A stretch of DNA of 7,917 bases from Anaerolineaceae bacterium (lineage in GTDB: Bacteria > Chloroflexota > Anaerolineae > Anaerolineales > Anaerolineaceae), in contig JAIOTF010000367.1 of NCBI GenBank assembly GCA_021107195.1, forward strand, positions 1 through 7,917, given 5' to 3'. The notes under the pieces were generated by a model. That model did not search any database. It was not told the DNA's origin and saw nothing but the letters and a program-made list of their open reading frames with translations. How positions within the stretch are numbered: position 1 is the first letter of the stretch; every line of letters begins with the position of its first letter. Made by a program: the position numbers and the translations under genes. Shown piece by piece: positions 1-7,124 of the stretch.

Positions 1-780
1 GACGGCCAGTTCACCATCGCCGATCACAACACCACCGTTCAGTGGCTGGCAGACAATGACCCTGATGGCGGCGGCCCCATGGTTGCTTCCCTTTCCCCCC
101 TCTCCACCTGCACCGGCTGCGGCATGCGCACCGCATCGGGCGTACTCGAATTAGAAGGCCGTCCGGGGGCTGTGTGGGTGATCGTCTTCCTCTCGGATGG
201 CATGGCCAACCTGAGTGATACCTACAATGCCAGCATTGCCAACAATGTTCCACCGGAATATCCCAACGGTTTCTGCAACGGCCGCTTTGGCCTGGCAACC
301 ACCCCGCCCAACTACTCATTCTCAGCCGGCGGTTACTGGCCCTTCCTGTGTACCGTGACAGACGTCTCCCGCCCGCGTTACTGCATTGACGTTAACCAGG
401 ATACCTGCCCGCCAGGCACCATCTGGCAAGGCTCCACCCCCAATACCAATTACAGCGTGCTGGACTATGTTTACGACATGACCGATGACGCCGCACTGAC
501 CAAGTCGGCAAATCTGAAGGAACCCCCCGGAAATGATATTGCCATCTATTCGATCGCACTGATCAGTTCAGCCCGCCAGAACCCATACTTTTACACTGCT
601 GAAAACCTGCTGCGCTATATGGCCGCAGTGGGTGACGATGGTGACCGCAGCACCGACCAATGCGAAACCACCAGTAATTTTGAATCCTGCGGGCAATATT
701 ATCTGGCGCCGACCAGTGCAGAGCTCATCCCCATCTTTGAAGACATCGCTGGCCGTATCTACACCCGGATCACAAATTAA
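1..780 (+). CDS. VWA-domain secreted protein, TadG-like (C-terminal part, 5' truncated)
   Basis: The reading frame is open from the first base, so the start lies outside the window; 259 codons are visible. Codons 58-67 read VWVIVFLSDG, the beta-strand and Asp-Gly that contribute to the metal-ion-dependent adhesion site of von Willebrand A domains. A later strand, DIAIYSIALI (about codons 177-186), and the C-terminal helix (ELIPIFEDIAGRIYTRI) fit the end of the domain. Between the two strands is an insertion of about 110 residues rich in Cys, Tyr, Pro and Asn, with further Cys just upstream (CTGCGM). This suggests an extracellular, disulfide-bonded protein. TadG-type proteins place an N-terminal membrane helix before such a domain, but that part is not visible here. 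The next gene is a TadE-like protein 64 bases downstream on the same strand, so the pair is probably one Tad pilus-associated operon. The VWA call is fairly sure; the TadG assignment rests on context and on the C-terminal helix. Confidence 0.8.
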   Translation, partial: DGQFTIADHNTTVQWLADNDPDGGGPMVASLSPLSTCTGCGMRTASGVLELEGRPGAVWVIVFLSDGMANLSDTYNASIANNVPPEYPNGFCNGRFGLATTPPNYSFSAGGYWPFLCTVTDVSRPRYCIDVNQDTCPPGTIWQGSTPNTNYSVLDYVYDMTDDAALTKSANLKEPPGNDIAIYSIALISSARQNPYFYTAENLLRYMAAVGDDGDRSTDQCETTSNFESCGQYYLAPTSAELIPIFEDIAGRIYTRITN

Positions 781-834
781 TGCAACAAAAGAAGAACTAT
801 CCATCATTATTTCCAGGACTCTTCTTGCCTGACT

Positions 835-840
835 GGAGGG
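835..840 (+). promoter_or_regulatory. Shine-Dalgarno site of the TadE/PA14 gene
   Basis: GGAGGG lies four bases before the ATG at 845. It is a strong purine-rich site, slightly closer to the start than usual. It fixes the start immediately ahead of a basic leader and the TadE-like helix. Confidence 0.7.
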
Positions 841-844
841 CAAC

Positions 845-3637
845 ATGAGCAAAATCAAAAAAATGATCAACGGCATTCAACAACATCTTCAACGCCGTTC
901 ACGCGCCCAGGGGTTGGTTGAATTCGCTCTTGCGCTGCCCGTCCTCTTGATGCTCATCTTCGGAGTGATCGAGTTTGGGCGCCTGCTGCAAGCCTGGCTG
1001 GCACTGGAGAATGGCGCCCGCTTTGGCGTGCGCTATGCCACGACCGGTGAATACAATCCCGCCTACTGTTCAGATGCGGTCGACGCATTTGAAGCCGTGC
1101 GGTTTCGCGACCCTCTGGATCCCGATAATGCCTCTGAATATGCCGTGATGACAGCAGACGAGAAGACCGACGGCCGGGACGACTGTATCGTTCACACCAG
1201 CGATGGCAAGGTCAACAACCAGATCACCAGCGCCCTGCAGGACTGGGCGCGTTTGCCGTCCATCTACGATGCTGCTCTCTCCGGTGCAACCGGCATCGCC
1301 TGGGATGCTGCCGAACTGGTGTCTGGTGAATACTCGGATTATCTTCAGGATTCCTACGACCCCGGCACTTATTCCTATAATGTCTTCGGCGATTTATTAC
1401 CAAACGCCGACAACCGCGGCAACCCGGGCGAACCGGGGTATTTTGCCATCTCCATTTGCAGCAACCGCGCCAATTCCACAGACGGCACCCTGCCGGACGA
1501 CAGCCTGCCCGACGGCGGCGCCTTCTTCTTTGATACCACTGACTTCTTCTTCCCTGGCGATGAAGGCGATGATGCCTACCGCTATCGGGTCTATTGCGAT
1601 TATGTCTCACTGTCCGACAGCAAGGTGGTGCGCTATGTAGATGATGCTGGCGGCCCTGGCGACCGGGTCAAGGTCGAACTCAGCTACCGGCACAATCTGA
1701 TCACCCCCTTCCTCAGCAACTGGTGGCCGACCCTGAGCCTCAACTCCCAGCGCGAAGGTCTGGTTGAGAAGTTCCGCGCCTCGCGTGTGACCGGTTTGAG
1801 CGGCGCGATCGGCTTCCTCGCCACCAAAACCTACACTCCGCCGCCGCCCACCGAGACTCCCACTGCCACCAATACCCCCATGCCCCAGACCTGTTTGAAC
1901 GTGGGCGGGGTACTCAAAGAAATGTTCACTGATATTTCAGGCAACTATATCTCATATCTGACGAGTGCAGCCAGTTATCCCCTCTACCCCTCCTCCTACG
2001 CTATCGAACCCAAGTTCGAACTGGATCCCTACAATATTGGTAATAACTATGGCAGCCGCTGGCGTGCTTACCTGTGCCCGCCGTATGATGGCGAGTACAC
2101 CTTCTGGATCTCCAGCGACGACCATTCTGAACTCTATATCAGCCCCAATCAAAGCGAAGCTGCCAAATCACGCATCGCCCGGGTCAATGGCTGGACCAGC
2201 TCGCGCCAGTGGGACAAGTATCCCTCTGACCAGCAATCTGCCCCCATCACCCTCGTCGGCGGCCAGCTCTACTATATTGAAGCCCTGCATAAAGAAGGCA
2301 GCGGCGGCGACAACCTGGCCGTGGCCTGGAACGGACCAGGGGTGAGCGGAGTCAACGTCATTGCCGGGCAGTATCTGGTGCCCGAGGAGGTCGTCCACGC
2401 CCCCACCCCCACACCCAGTCCCACTCCGCCCGCAGACTGCGACATGCTCGTCAACCTGCTGGAAACCAGCATTGGCGAAAGCATGGCCATTCAATACAAG
2501 AGTTATGGTGGATACTTGCTGGATTCTTACCTGCAGAACGTGGGCCCGTACCCGATCTATTTCACCGGGGCCGAGATGGACTACAACGGCGCCTGGCATA
2601 ACGAAGCCCAGGCCCCCGATCCCGACCGCGTGTTTGACCTGTATGGCTGGAATCATAATTACCGCAATCCGATCTACGATCCTGCCAATGTTGCCACCAC
2701 TGACTACAGCCATGATTTCCCCAACCCGAAGGTCATTTATGAGAACAACACCGGCTATTTCAAGTGGACCTATGCCCGCAGCAATTTCAATTTCTGGATC
2801 ACGCCCTACGTGCGTTCCTATCCAATGCCGGCCAACAACCTGACGCCCACCCCGAGTTACAATCCGGGCAGTATAACCCGTGACTTCTACTGGAACAGTG
2901 ACTTTGAAGGCACGATCAAATATGAATTCCGGCCGATAGGCGGCGATGTGCTGCAATGCGAAATGGATGTCACCGGCAAACCCGGTCCGGAGATCAAACC
3001 CACCATTTATCCCAACAACACCATTGGAGATCAAAGTTTCTACATCCGGGCTGTGGTGGAAGGCAACAAAGACATCTCCGCTAATGACCAGAACGTGAAT
3101 GAAGTGCGCTTCTACGTTTACAATTCCAGCGGCACGCTGGTGCATTATCGCCGGGACACACGCTCTCCCTATTGTATCTTTGGCGGCAGCTGCCGCTCCT
3201 ACACCCCCTATGTGAACTCCTGGTCGCGCGGCGATTTGATCAGCAGCGATACTTATACGCTGATGATCATCGCCCAGAACAACGACCCCGGCAACCGCAG
3301 AAAATCCGCAGCGATCGTGCGCACATTTGTGATCAATGCCCCCACCCCCACGCCCACCAACACCCTGGCGCCTTCGCGGACATCGACCATCACCCGCACG
3401 CCGACCAGGACCCTGCCGCCAACCATCACCCGCACGCCGACCAGGACCCTGCCGGCGACGCGCACCGGTACACCCACCAGGACCGGGACAGCAACCAGGA
3501 CCCCAACGCGCACCCGAACGCCAACCAGAACCGCGACGCGCACCAATACCGTCCCGGTCACTGCTACCCGCACGGCGACCAGGACCAGTACCCCCACGCC
3601 GTGTCTGACACCCGATGAACTGGGTGGCTGCCCATAG
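845..3637 (+). CDS. TadE-like pseudopilin fused to PA14 domain and Thr/Pro-rich stalk; putative surface adhesin
   Basis: This 930-residue protein is far longer than ordinary TadE proteins, which are about 150-200 residues. Residues 1-20 are basic. Residues 21-48 (AQGLVEFALALP onward) form a TadE-type helix with Glu26-Phe27; cleavage after Ala21 would put Glu at +5, as in prepilin-like proteins, but that is inferred. Residues 50-330 are an Asp/Tyr-rich extracytoplasmic region. A Pro/Thr linker (332-348) leads to a PA14 domain (about 350-513) with typical features: WRAYLCPPYDGEYTFWISSDD, then a strand pair and GGQLYYIEALHKEG. PA14 domains often bind carbohydrate. A second linker (519-531) is followed by beta-rich modules (about 532-718 and 719-831, the latter Ig-like in look). 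Residues 832-919 are a TRTPTRT stalk, ending in a short tail with two Cys (CLTPDELGGCP). There is no LPxTG sorting signal or C-terminal membrane helix, so the N-terminal helix is the only visible anchor. It likely works with the upstream VWA protein at the cell surface; ligand unknown. Confidence 0.85.
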   Translation: MSKIKKMINGIQQHLQRRSRAQGLVEFALALPVLLMLIFGVIEFGRLLQAWLALENGARFGVRYATTGEYNPAYCSDAVDAFEAVRFRDPLDPDNASEYAVMTADEKTDGRDDCIVHTSDGKVNNQITSALQDWARLPSIYDAALSGATGIAWDAAELVSGEYSDYLQDSYDPGTYSYNVFGDLLPNADNRGNPGEPGYFAISICSNRANSTDGTLPDDSLPDGGAFFFDTTDFFFPGDEGDDAYRYRVYCDYVSLSDSKVVRYVDDAGGPGDRVKVELSYRHNLITPFLSNWWPTLSLNSQREGLVEKFRASRVTGLSGAIGFLATKTYTPPPPTETPTATNTPMPQTCLNVGGVLKEMFTDISGNYISYLTSAASYPLYPSSYAIEPKFELDPYNIGNNYGSRWRAYLCPPYDGEYTFWISSDDHSELYISPNQSEAAKSRIARVNGWTSSRQWDKYPSDQQSAPITLVGGQLYYIEALHKEGSGGDNLAVAWNGPGVSGVNVIAGQYLVPEEVVHAPTPTPSPTPPADCDMLVNLLETSIGESMAIQYKSYGGYLLDSYLQNVGPYPIYFTGAEMDYNGAWHNEAQAPDPDRVFDLYGWNHNYRNPIYDPANVATTDYSHDFPNPKVIYENNTGYFKWTYARSNFNFWITPYVRSYPMPANNLTPTPSYNPGSITRDFYWNSDFEGTIKYEFRPIGGDVLQCEMDVTGKPGPEIKPTIYPNNTIGDQSFYIRAVVEGNKDISANDQNVNEVRFYVYNSSGTLVHYRRDTRSPYCIFGGSCRSYTPYVNSWSRGDLISSDTYTLMIIAQNNDPGNRRKSAAIVRTFVINAPTPTPTNTLAPSRTSTITRTPTRTLPPTITRTPTRTLPATRTGTPTRTGTATRTPTRTRTPTRTATRTNTVPVTATRTATRTSTPTPCLTPDELGGCP
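3338..3601 (+). repeat. Thr-Pro/Thr-Arg low-complexity repeat region within the TadE/PA14 gene
   Basis: About 88 codons encode irregular repeats of TPT, TRT and TRTPTRT. The region is almost free of bulky hydrophobic residues and is positively charged through regular Arg. A perfect 33-base unit occurs twice, at 3386-3418 and 3422-3454, with a 36-base period, showing recent or maintained tandem duplication. The likely role is an extended, possibly O-glycosylated stalk at the cell surface. Glycosylation is inference from composition. Confidence 0.9.
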
Positions 3638-3654
3638 CAGCACGTAAAATCCCT

Positions 3655-3696
3655 GGAACCTTGCGCTTCCCTTATGCGCAAGGCTCCGCTCTTTTT
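3655..3696 (+). terminator. Rho-independent terminator after the TadE/PA14 gene
   Basis: The arms CCTTGCGC (3659-3666) and GCGCAAGG (3676-3683) pair perfectly over 8 bp around a 9-base loop. After one A-C mismatch (3658/3684), three more pairs form (3655-3657 with 3685-3687). A run of five T (3692-3696) follows four bases later. It sits 17 bases past the stop at 3637, and its T run ends five bases before the next start codon. Confidence 0.7.
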
Positions 3697-3701
3697 ATAC
3701 G

Positions 3702-4625
3702 ATGACCTCCGCTCCTCCATCCCCGAGCCTCAAGGAACGTCTGACCCGTTTCCGGAAAATCAGGCCGCGCCTGCTTCTCATCCTGACAGCGCTGGCACTT
3801 GCTGCTGTATTATGGGTAGTGCTGCGCAGCCTGACTCAGTCCCCGCACCTTTCCATTGAATGGCGGCTGTTCCTGCTGTTGATCGCAGCCTTGCTCAGCC
3901 TGTGGATCGGCCTGGGAGGGGTGACCTTCCTTCTGAAACAGTATGGACGCTCTCTGGCGGACGTACTCTCAATATCTGTTATTTTGATACTGGCCTACCT
4001 CATCCCGACTCTGGCTTTTGTCATTCCCGATTGGATCAATCAAAGTCTTTCCGATCCAAAGACACTGCTGCCGGGCGGGTTGCTCGGCACAGCCGGACTG
4101 GCAGCAGGCCAGCCCTGGTTTTATTTGTGGCAAACACTGGTTTTGGCAGGCAGCAGCCTCACCCGTCCGTCAAAACTGGCACGTGCCGCGTCAGACAACG
4201 CCGCACTCCACTGGCAGGTCACCGCCAGCCTGTTGACCGGGCTGGCCGCCTGGTTGGCGGGGGCCTTCATCTATGGCCTGGTTTCTACGCCATATCCTGC
4301 AGAACCAAGCCCACCCTCCGCCATCCTGCAGGCGACCCTGCTGGGGGTCAGCATATTGATCGCCCCCTGGGCAGAAGAACACTTCTTCCGCGGCGAAATT
4401 TTACCCCGCTGGGAAGCATCCCTGGGGCGCACCCAGGCCGTGCTGGCCAGCGCTGCCCTGTTTGCCACCCTGCAACTGCGCCCGCTGCTTTGGCTGCCTG
4501 CCTTCGTGGTGGGACTCATGCTGGCCGAACTTGCCCTGCGAACCCGGCGGCTGATCTATCCCATTCTGGCCCATGCCCTGTGCAATCTGCTCTTCTTCCT
4601 GCTGGGCTGGTATCTGGTCATTTGA
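3702..4625 (+). CDS. CPBP-family (CAAX protease/Rce1-like) intramembrane protein
   Basis: This is a 307-residue polytopic membrane protein. Hydrophobic stretches lie at about 22-43, 54-78, 87-108, 125-152, 170-192, 205-223, 245-277 and 284-307. The C-terminal half matches the CPBP protease family (formerly CAAX/Abi): motif 1 EExxxR is WAEEHFFRG (Glu225, Glu226, Arg230) and motif 3 HxxxN is HALCN (His291, Asn295). Motif 2, normally FxxxH, reads FATLQ (Phe254 to Gln258), so one catalytic histidine is replaced by glutamine. Active members are membrane metal-dependent or glutamate-type proteases; bacterial ones have mostly unknown substrates, with some acting in bacteriocin immunity. The start at 3702 gives a short basic leader before the first helix. 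However, no Shine-Dalgarno site is visible and the preceding terminator ends five bases upstream, so leaderless translation is possible. Family membership is sure; proteolytic activity is doubtful because of Gln258. Confidence 0.88.
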   Translation: MTSAPPSPSLKERLTRFRKIRPRLLLILTALALAAVLWVVLRSLTQSPHLSIEWRLFLLLIAALLSLWIGLGGVTFLLKQYGRSLADVLSISVILILAYLIPTLAFVIPDWINQSLSDPKTLLPGGLLGTAGLAAGQPWFYLWQTLVLAGSSLTRPSKLARAASDNAALHWQVTASLLTGLAAWLAGAFIYGLVSTPYPAEPSPPSAILQATLLGVSILIAPWAEEHFFRGEILPRWEASLGRTQAVLASAALFATLQLRPLLWLPAFVVGLMLAELALRTRRLIYPILAHALCNLLFFLLGWYLVI

Positions 4626-4666
4626 TCTCTGCTCCAATTTCCTGATCCCCATCCCCCACAATCGCA

Positions 4667-4672
4667 TATAAT
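4667..4672 (+). promoter_or_regulatory. Putative -10 promoter element for the glycosidase gene
   Basis: An exact TATAAT stands 35 bases before the ATG at 4708, predicting transcription from about 4679 and a leader of nearly 30 bases. No convincing -35 hexamer or extended -10 (TGn) is present at the expected distance. The call therefore rests on the perfect -10 and its location in the only gap between the protease and glycosidase genes. Confidence 0.45.
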
Positions 4673-4690
4673 TAACCCCATCCTCAATGC

Positions 4691-4697
4691 AAAGGAG
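4691..4697 (+). promoter_or_regulatory. Shine-Dalgarno site deciding the glycosidase start
   Basis: AAAGGAG lies ten bases before the ATG at 4708. An in-frame ATG at 4687 would place this site inside the coding region and leave that codon without one. The start at 4708 is therefore preferred. Confidence 0.7.
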
Positions 4698-4707
4698 ACC
4701 ACTGCAC

Positions 4708-6033
4708 ATGCCGCAAGCCACATACCATTTTCCTGAAGGCTTTGTCTGGGGCAGCGCCACAGCCGCCCACCAGGTTGAAGGCAGCAATAACAACAATGAT
4801 TGGGCAGACTGGGAAACCCGGGATGGTCATATTGAAGAGAATGGTCGCTGCGATCTCTCCTGTGACTGGTGGAACGGCCGCTGGCGCGAAGACCTCGACC
4901 GGGCTGCCGAATCCGGCCAGACCTCCCACCGTCTGTCCCTGGAATGGAGCCGTATCCAGCCCACCCCCGACCGCTGGGATGAGAATGCCCTCGACCGTTA
5001 CCGCACCATCCTGCAAGGGATGATCGAGCGCGGCTTACAACCCCTGGTCACCCTGCACCATTTCACCCTGCCGCGCTGGTTTGCCGAGGGCGGCGGCTGG
5101 GAAAACGACGACAGTCCCCTGCTCTTTGATACTTATGTCCGGCGGACGGTGACCGCCCTCAAGGAATACAACAATTGTTGGGTCACGATCAACGAACCTA
5201 ACGTCATCATCTACCGTGGATACATGGAAGGTGCCTTCCCACCCGGCAAGAACGACCCGGGGGCGGCCTTCCACGCCCTGTGTAATCTCGTTCGCAGCCA
5301 TGCCATCGCCTACCACACCATCCATGAAGTTCAACCCCGGGCCCAAGTGGGCATGGCCCACCAGTACCGCGGTTTCATCCCGGCTCACAAATTTTCCCCG
5401 CTGGATGCCGCTGTCACCGCCTTCAACCATCAATCCTTCAATAAGGTTTTTCCCCGGGCGCTGGCCGATGGCCGGGTGCGCTTCCTGCATAAAAGCACGC
5501 GCCTGCCCGCCGCTGCCGGCACGCAGGACTTCTTCGGCCTCAACTATTACACCTGCGACATCGTCGCCTTCCGGCCGTCTCCCAAAAACCTGTTCCAGGC
5601 GCGCTGGTACCCGCCCGAAGCTGAGCCCAGCCGCACCGGCTTCAATGCCAGCTATCCCCCCGGCATGACCATGGCCCTCAACTGGGCAAACAGCTACCAC
5701 CTGCCAATCCTCATCACTGAAAATGGCATCGAGGACAGCCAGGACGGCCTCCGCCGCCGCTACCTGCTTTCCCATTTGCACCAGGTCTGGCACGCCCTCA
5801 ACCACAACATGCCCATCCGCGGCTATTACCACTGGTCGCTGATCGACAATTTCGAGTGGGAACGCGGCTGGACACTGCAATTTGGCCTTTGGGCATTTGA
5901 TCGCGAGACCCAGGTCCGCACTGCCCGCCCCAGCGCCGACCTGTACGCCGCCATCTGTAAAGAAAACGCCATCTCACACGCCATGGTGAAAGAATTTTCT
6001 CCCGCCATGCTGCCTGATCTCTTCCCGGGATAA
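4708..6033 (+). CDS. Glycoside hydrolase family 1 enzyme, probable beta-glucosidase
   Basis: This 441-residue protein is a normal full length for a single-domain GH1 enzyme. It begins with the family N-terminus FPEGFVWGSATAAHQVEG (Gln22 is the conserved sugar-binding residue). The key motifs follow in order: SLEWSRI, LHHFTLPRWF with His118, the acid/base motif TINEP with Glu163, LNYYT, the nucleophile motif ITENG with Glu338, and HWSLIDNFEWERGW with Trp376, Glu383 and Trp384 in the aglycone/glycone pocket. All residues needed for retaining hydrolysis are present. The neutral Glu-Trp after NFEW's Phe suits non-phosphorylated glycosides rather than 6-phospho sugars. No signal peptide is present, so it acts in the cytoplasm on imported beta-glucosides, beta-galactosides or similar; exact sugar preference cannot be read. 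It has its own likely promoter and is followed after 11 bases by a phosphoesterase gene that probably shares its transcript. Confidence 0.95.
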   Translation: MPQATYHFPEGFVWGSATAAHQVEGSNNNNDWADWETRDGHIEENGRCDLSCDWWNGRWREDLDRAAESGQTSHRLSLEWSRIQPTPDRWDENALDRYRTILQGMIERGLQPLVTLHHFTLPRWFAEGGGWENDDSPLLFDTYVRRTVTALKEYNNCWVTINEPNVIIYRGYMEGAFPPGKNDPGAAFHALCNLVRSHAIAYHTIHEVQPRAQVGMAHQYRGFIPAHKFSPLDAAVTAFNHQSFNKVFPRALADGRVRFLHKSTRLPAAAGTQDFFGLNYYTCDIVAFRPSPKNLFQARWYPPEAEPSRTGFNASYPPGMTMALNWANSYHLPILITENGIEDSQDGLRRRYLLSHLHQVWHALNHNMPIRGYYHWSLIDNFEWERGWTLQFGLWAFDRETQVRTARPSADLYAAICKENAISHAMVKEFSPAMLPDLFPG

Positions 6034-6044
6034 ATAAATCCAAT

Positions 6045-7124
6045 ATGCAAACCCGCCGCCCCCTGATGCCTGTATTGCTGGTGCTCGGTCTGCTGCTCCT
6101 GGCAGGCTGCGAACAGCAGGCCTCCCCCGCTCCGGCCGCCCCCCTGCCGTCACCGACTCTTGCCCCCGCGCAGACCAGCACCCCCGCGGCCGCACCAACC
6201 TTGACCGCAGCCCCTGCCAAGCCAGCACCTACCCCTACATATCTGCCGCCAACACCCATCCCCAACCCTACGCCAATGACCCAATTCAGCTTTGCAGTGA
6301 CCGCCGACATGCGCACCTTCTCCGGCCCGGGGGAATATGATTCTCCTCAATATTTTCGCGGCGCAGTGCAAGCCCTGGCTGACCTGGGCCATTCTTCTTT
6401 CATGATCACCGCCGGAGATATGGATGACCCTGCAGCGGTCAAATGGACCATTGAACAGACTCTGGGCATTAATTATTTCTGGATTCCTGTAGTCGGCAAT
6501 CACGAGTGGCTGGATGGCGCCATGCAGTATTTGCGCGCCTACAATTACGATACCAACAAGGCTGCCCCGCCCAACATCGTCCGTTCCGGCCCCCCTTCCT
6601 GCCCGCAAACAACCTTCGCCTTTGATCACGGCAATACCCATTTCGTGATCCTCAACGAGTATTGCAATGCCGATTCAGACATGACCACCGATGGCAACGT
6701 CAGCGACACCCTCTACAACTGGCTGGCCGAAGATCTTGCCGCCAACCAACTGCCGCACGTCTTTGTCGTCGGTCACGAACCGGCTTATCCCCAACCGGAT
6801 GCTGCCACCGGCCGCGTCCGCCATATCAACGAAAGTCTGGACGAGCACCCAGAAAACCGTGACCTCTTCTGGCAGTTGCTGCAGGAAGCTGAGGTAACCG
6901 CATACCTGTGCGGTCACTCCCATAATTATAGTGCCGTGCAGATCCACGGGGTCTGGCAGATCAATACCGGGCATGCCCGCGGCCTGGGAGATCCTGAAGT
7001 GCCTTCCACATTTCTGGTCATCCATGTGATCAATGATGTCGTCGCCCTCGAGGCTTACCGTGACGATGCCCAGGGCGGCCCATATAACCTGTACGAAGTC
7101 AAAATCCTTTCCCCCATGCAATAG
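6045..7124 (+). CDS. Calcineurin-like metallophosphoesterase lipoprotein
   Basis: The 359-residue protein opens with a basic start and a hydrophobic core ending in the lipobox LLAGC, so Cys22 should be lipid-modified and the protein held on the outer face of the membrane. The start at 6045 is chosen because the later Met8 would remove the basic residues. Residues 27-77 are a Pro/Ala/Thr linker. The catalytic domain (about 82-330) shows the dimetal phosphoesterase signature: Asp88 (ADMR), Asp125 (AGDMDD), Asn152-His153-Glu154 (GNHE), His244 (GHEP), and His291 with His293 (GHSH). The first motif is D-x-R instead of the common D-x-H, a variant seen in some members, so one metal ligand may be missing or replaced. 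Substrate could be a phosphomonoester, phosphodiester or nucleotide; the sequence does not decide. It lies 11 bases after the glycosidase stop with no clear Shine-Dalgarno site and no terminator between, suggesting one operon. No functional link to the glycosidase can be shown. Confidence 0.88.
   Translation: MQTRRPLMPVLLVLGLLLLAGCEQQASPAPAAPLPSPTLAPAQTSTPAAAPTLTAAPAKPAPTPTYLPPTPIPNPTPMTQFSFAVTADMRTFSGPGEYDSPQYFRGAVQALADLGHSSFMITAGDMDDPAAVKWTIEQTLGINYFWIPVVGNHEWLDGAMQYLRAYNYDTNKAAPPNIVRSGPPSCPQTTFAFDHGNTHFVILNEYCNADSDMTTDGNVSDTLYNWLAEDLAANQLPHVFVVGHEPAYPQPDAATGRVRHINESLDEHPENRDLFWQLLQEAEVTAYLCGHSHNYSAVQIHGVWQINTGHARGLGDPEVPSTFLVIHVINDVVALEAYRDDAQGGPYNLYEVKILSPMQ

Noticed and set aside
3338..3601. 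CRISPR-like array because of repeated units
   Set aside because: The repeats are short, irregular, in frame with the coding sequence and lack unique spacers of uniform length; they encode a Thr/Pro/Arg stalk.
2168..3643. Long (491-codon) open frame on the minus strand opposite the TadE/PA14 gene
   Set aside because: It lies fully antisense to a well-supported gene, its translation is low-complexity Gly/Arg/Val with no recognisable domain, and it is explained by the GC-biased codon pattern of the real gene.
3674..3859. 61-codon open frame starting inside the terminator loop
   Set aside because: It overlaps the hairpin and the CPBP gene in another frame, has no ribosome binding site and no recognisable protein features.
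3860..4645. 261-codon plus-strand open frame overlapping the CPBP gene
   Set aside because: It is a frame-shifted reading of the membrane protein; it lacks hydrophobic segments or motifs and has Arg/Pro-rich shadow composition.
4687..4707. Upstream in-frame ATG for the glycosidase
   Set aside because: The Shine-Dalgarno site at 4691-4697 would then be inside the gene, and the added residues (MQRRPLH) precede the normal GH1 N-terminus.
5035..5880. 281-codon open frame on the minus strand inside the glycosidase gene
   Set aside because: The opposite strand carries all GH1 catalytic motifs over the same bases; the antisense product has no family features.
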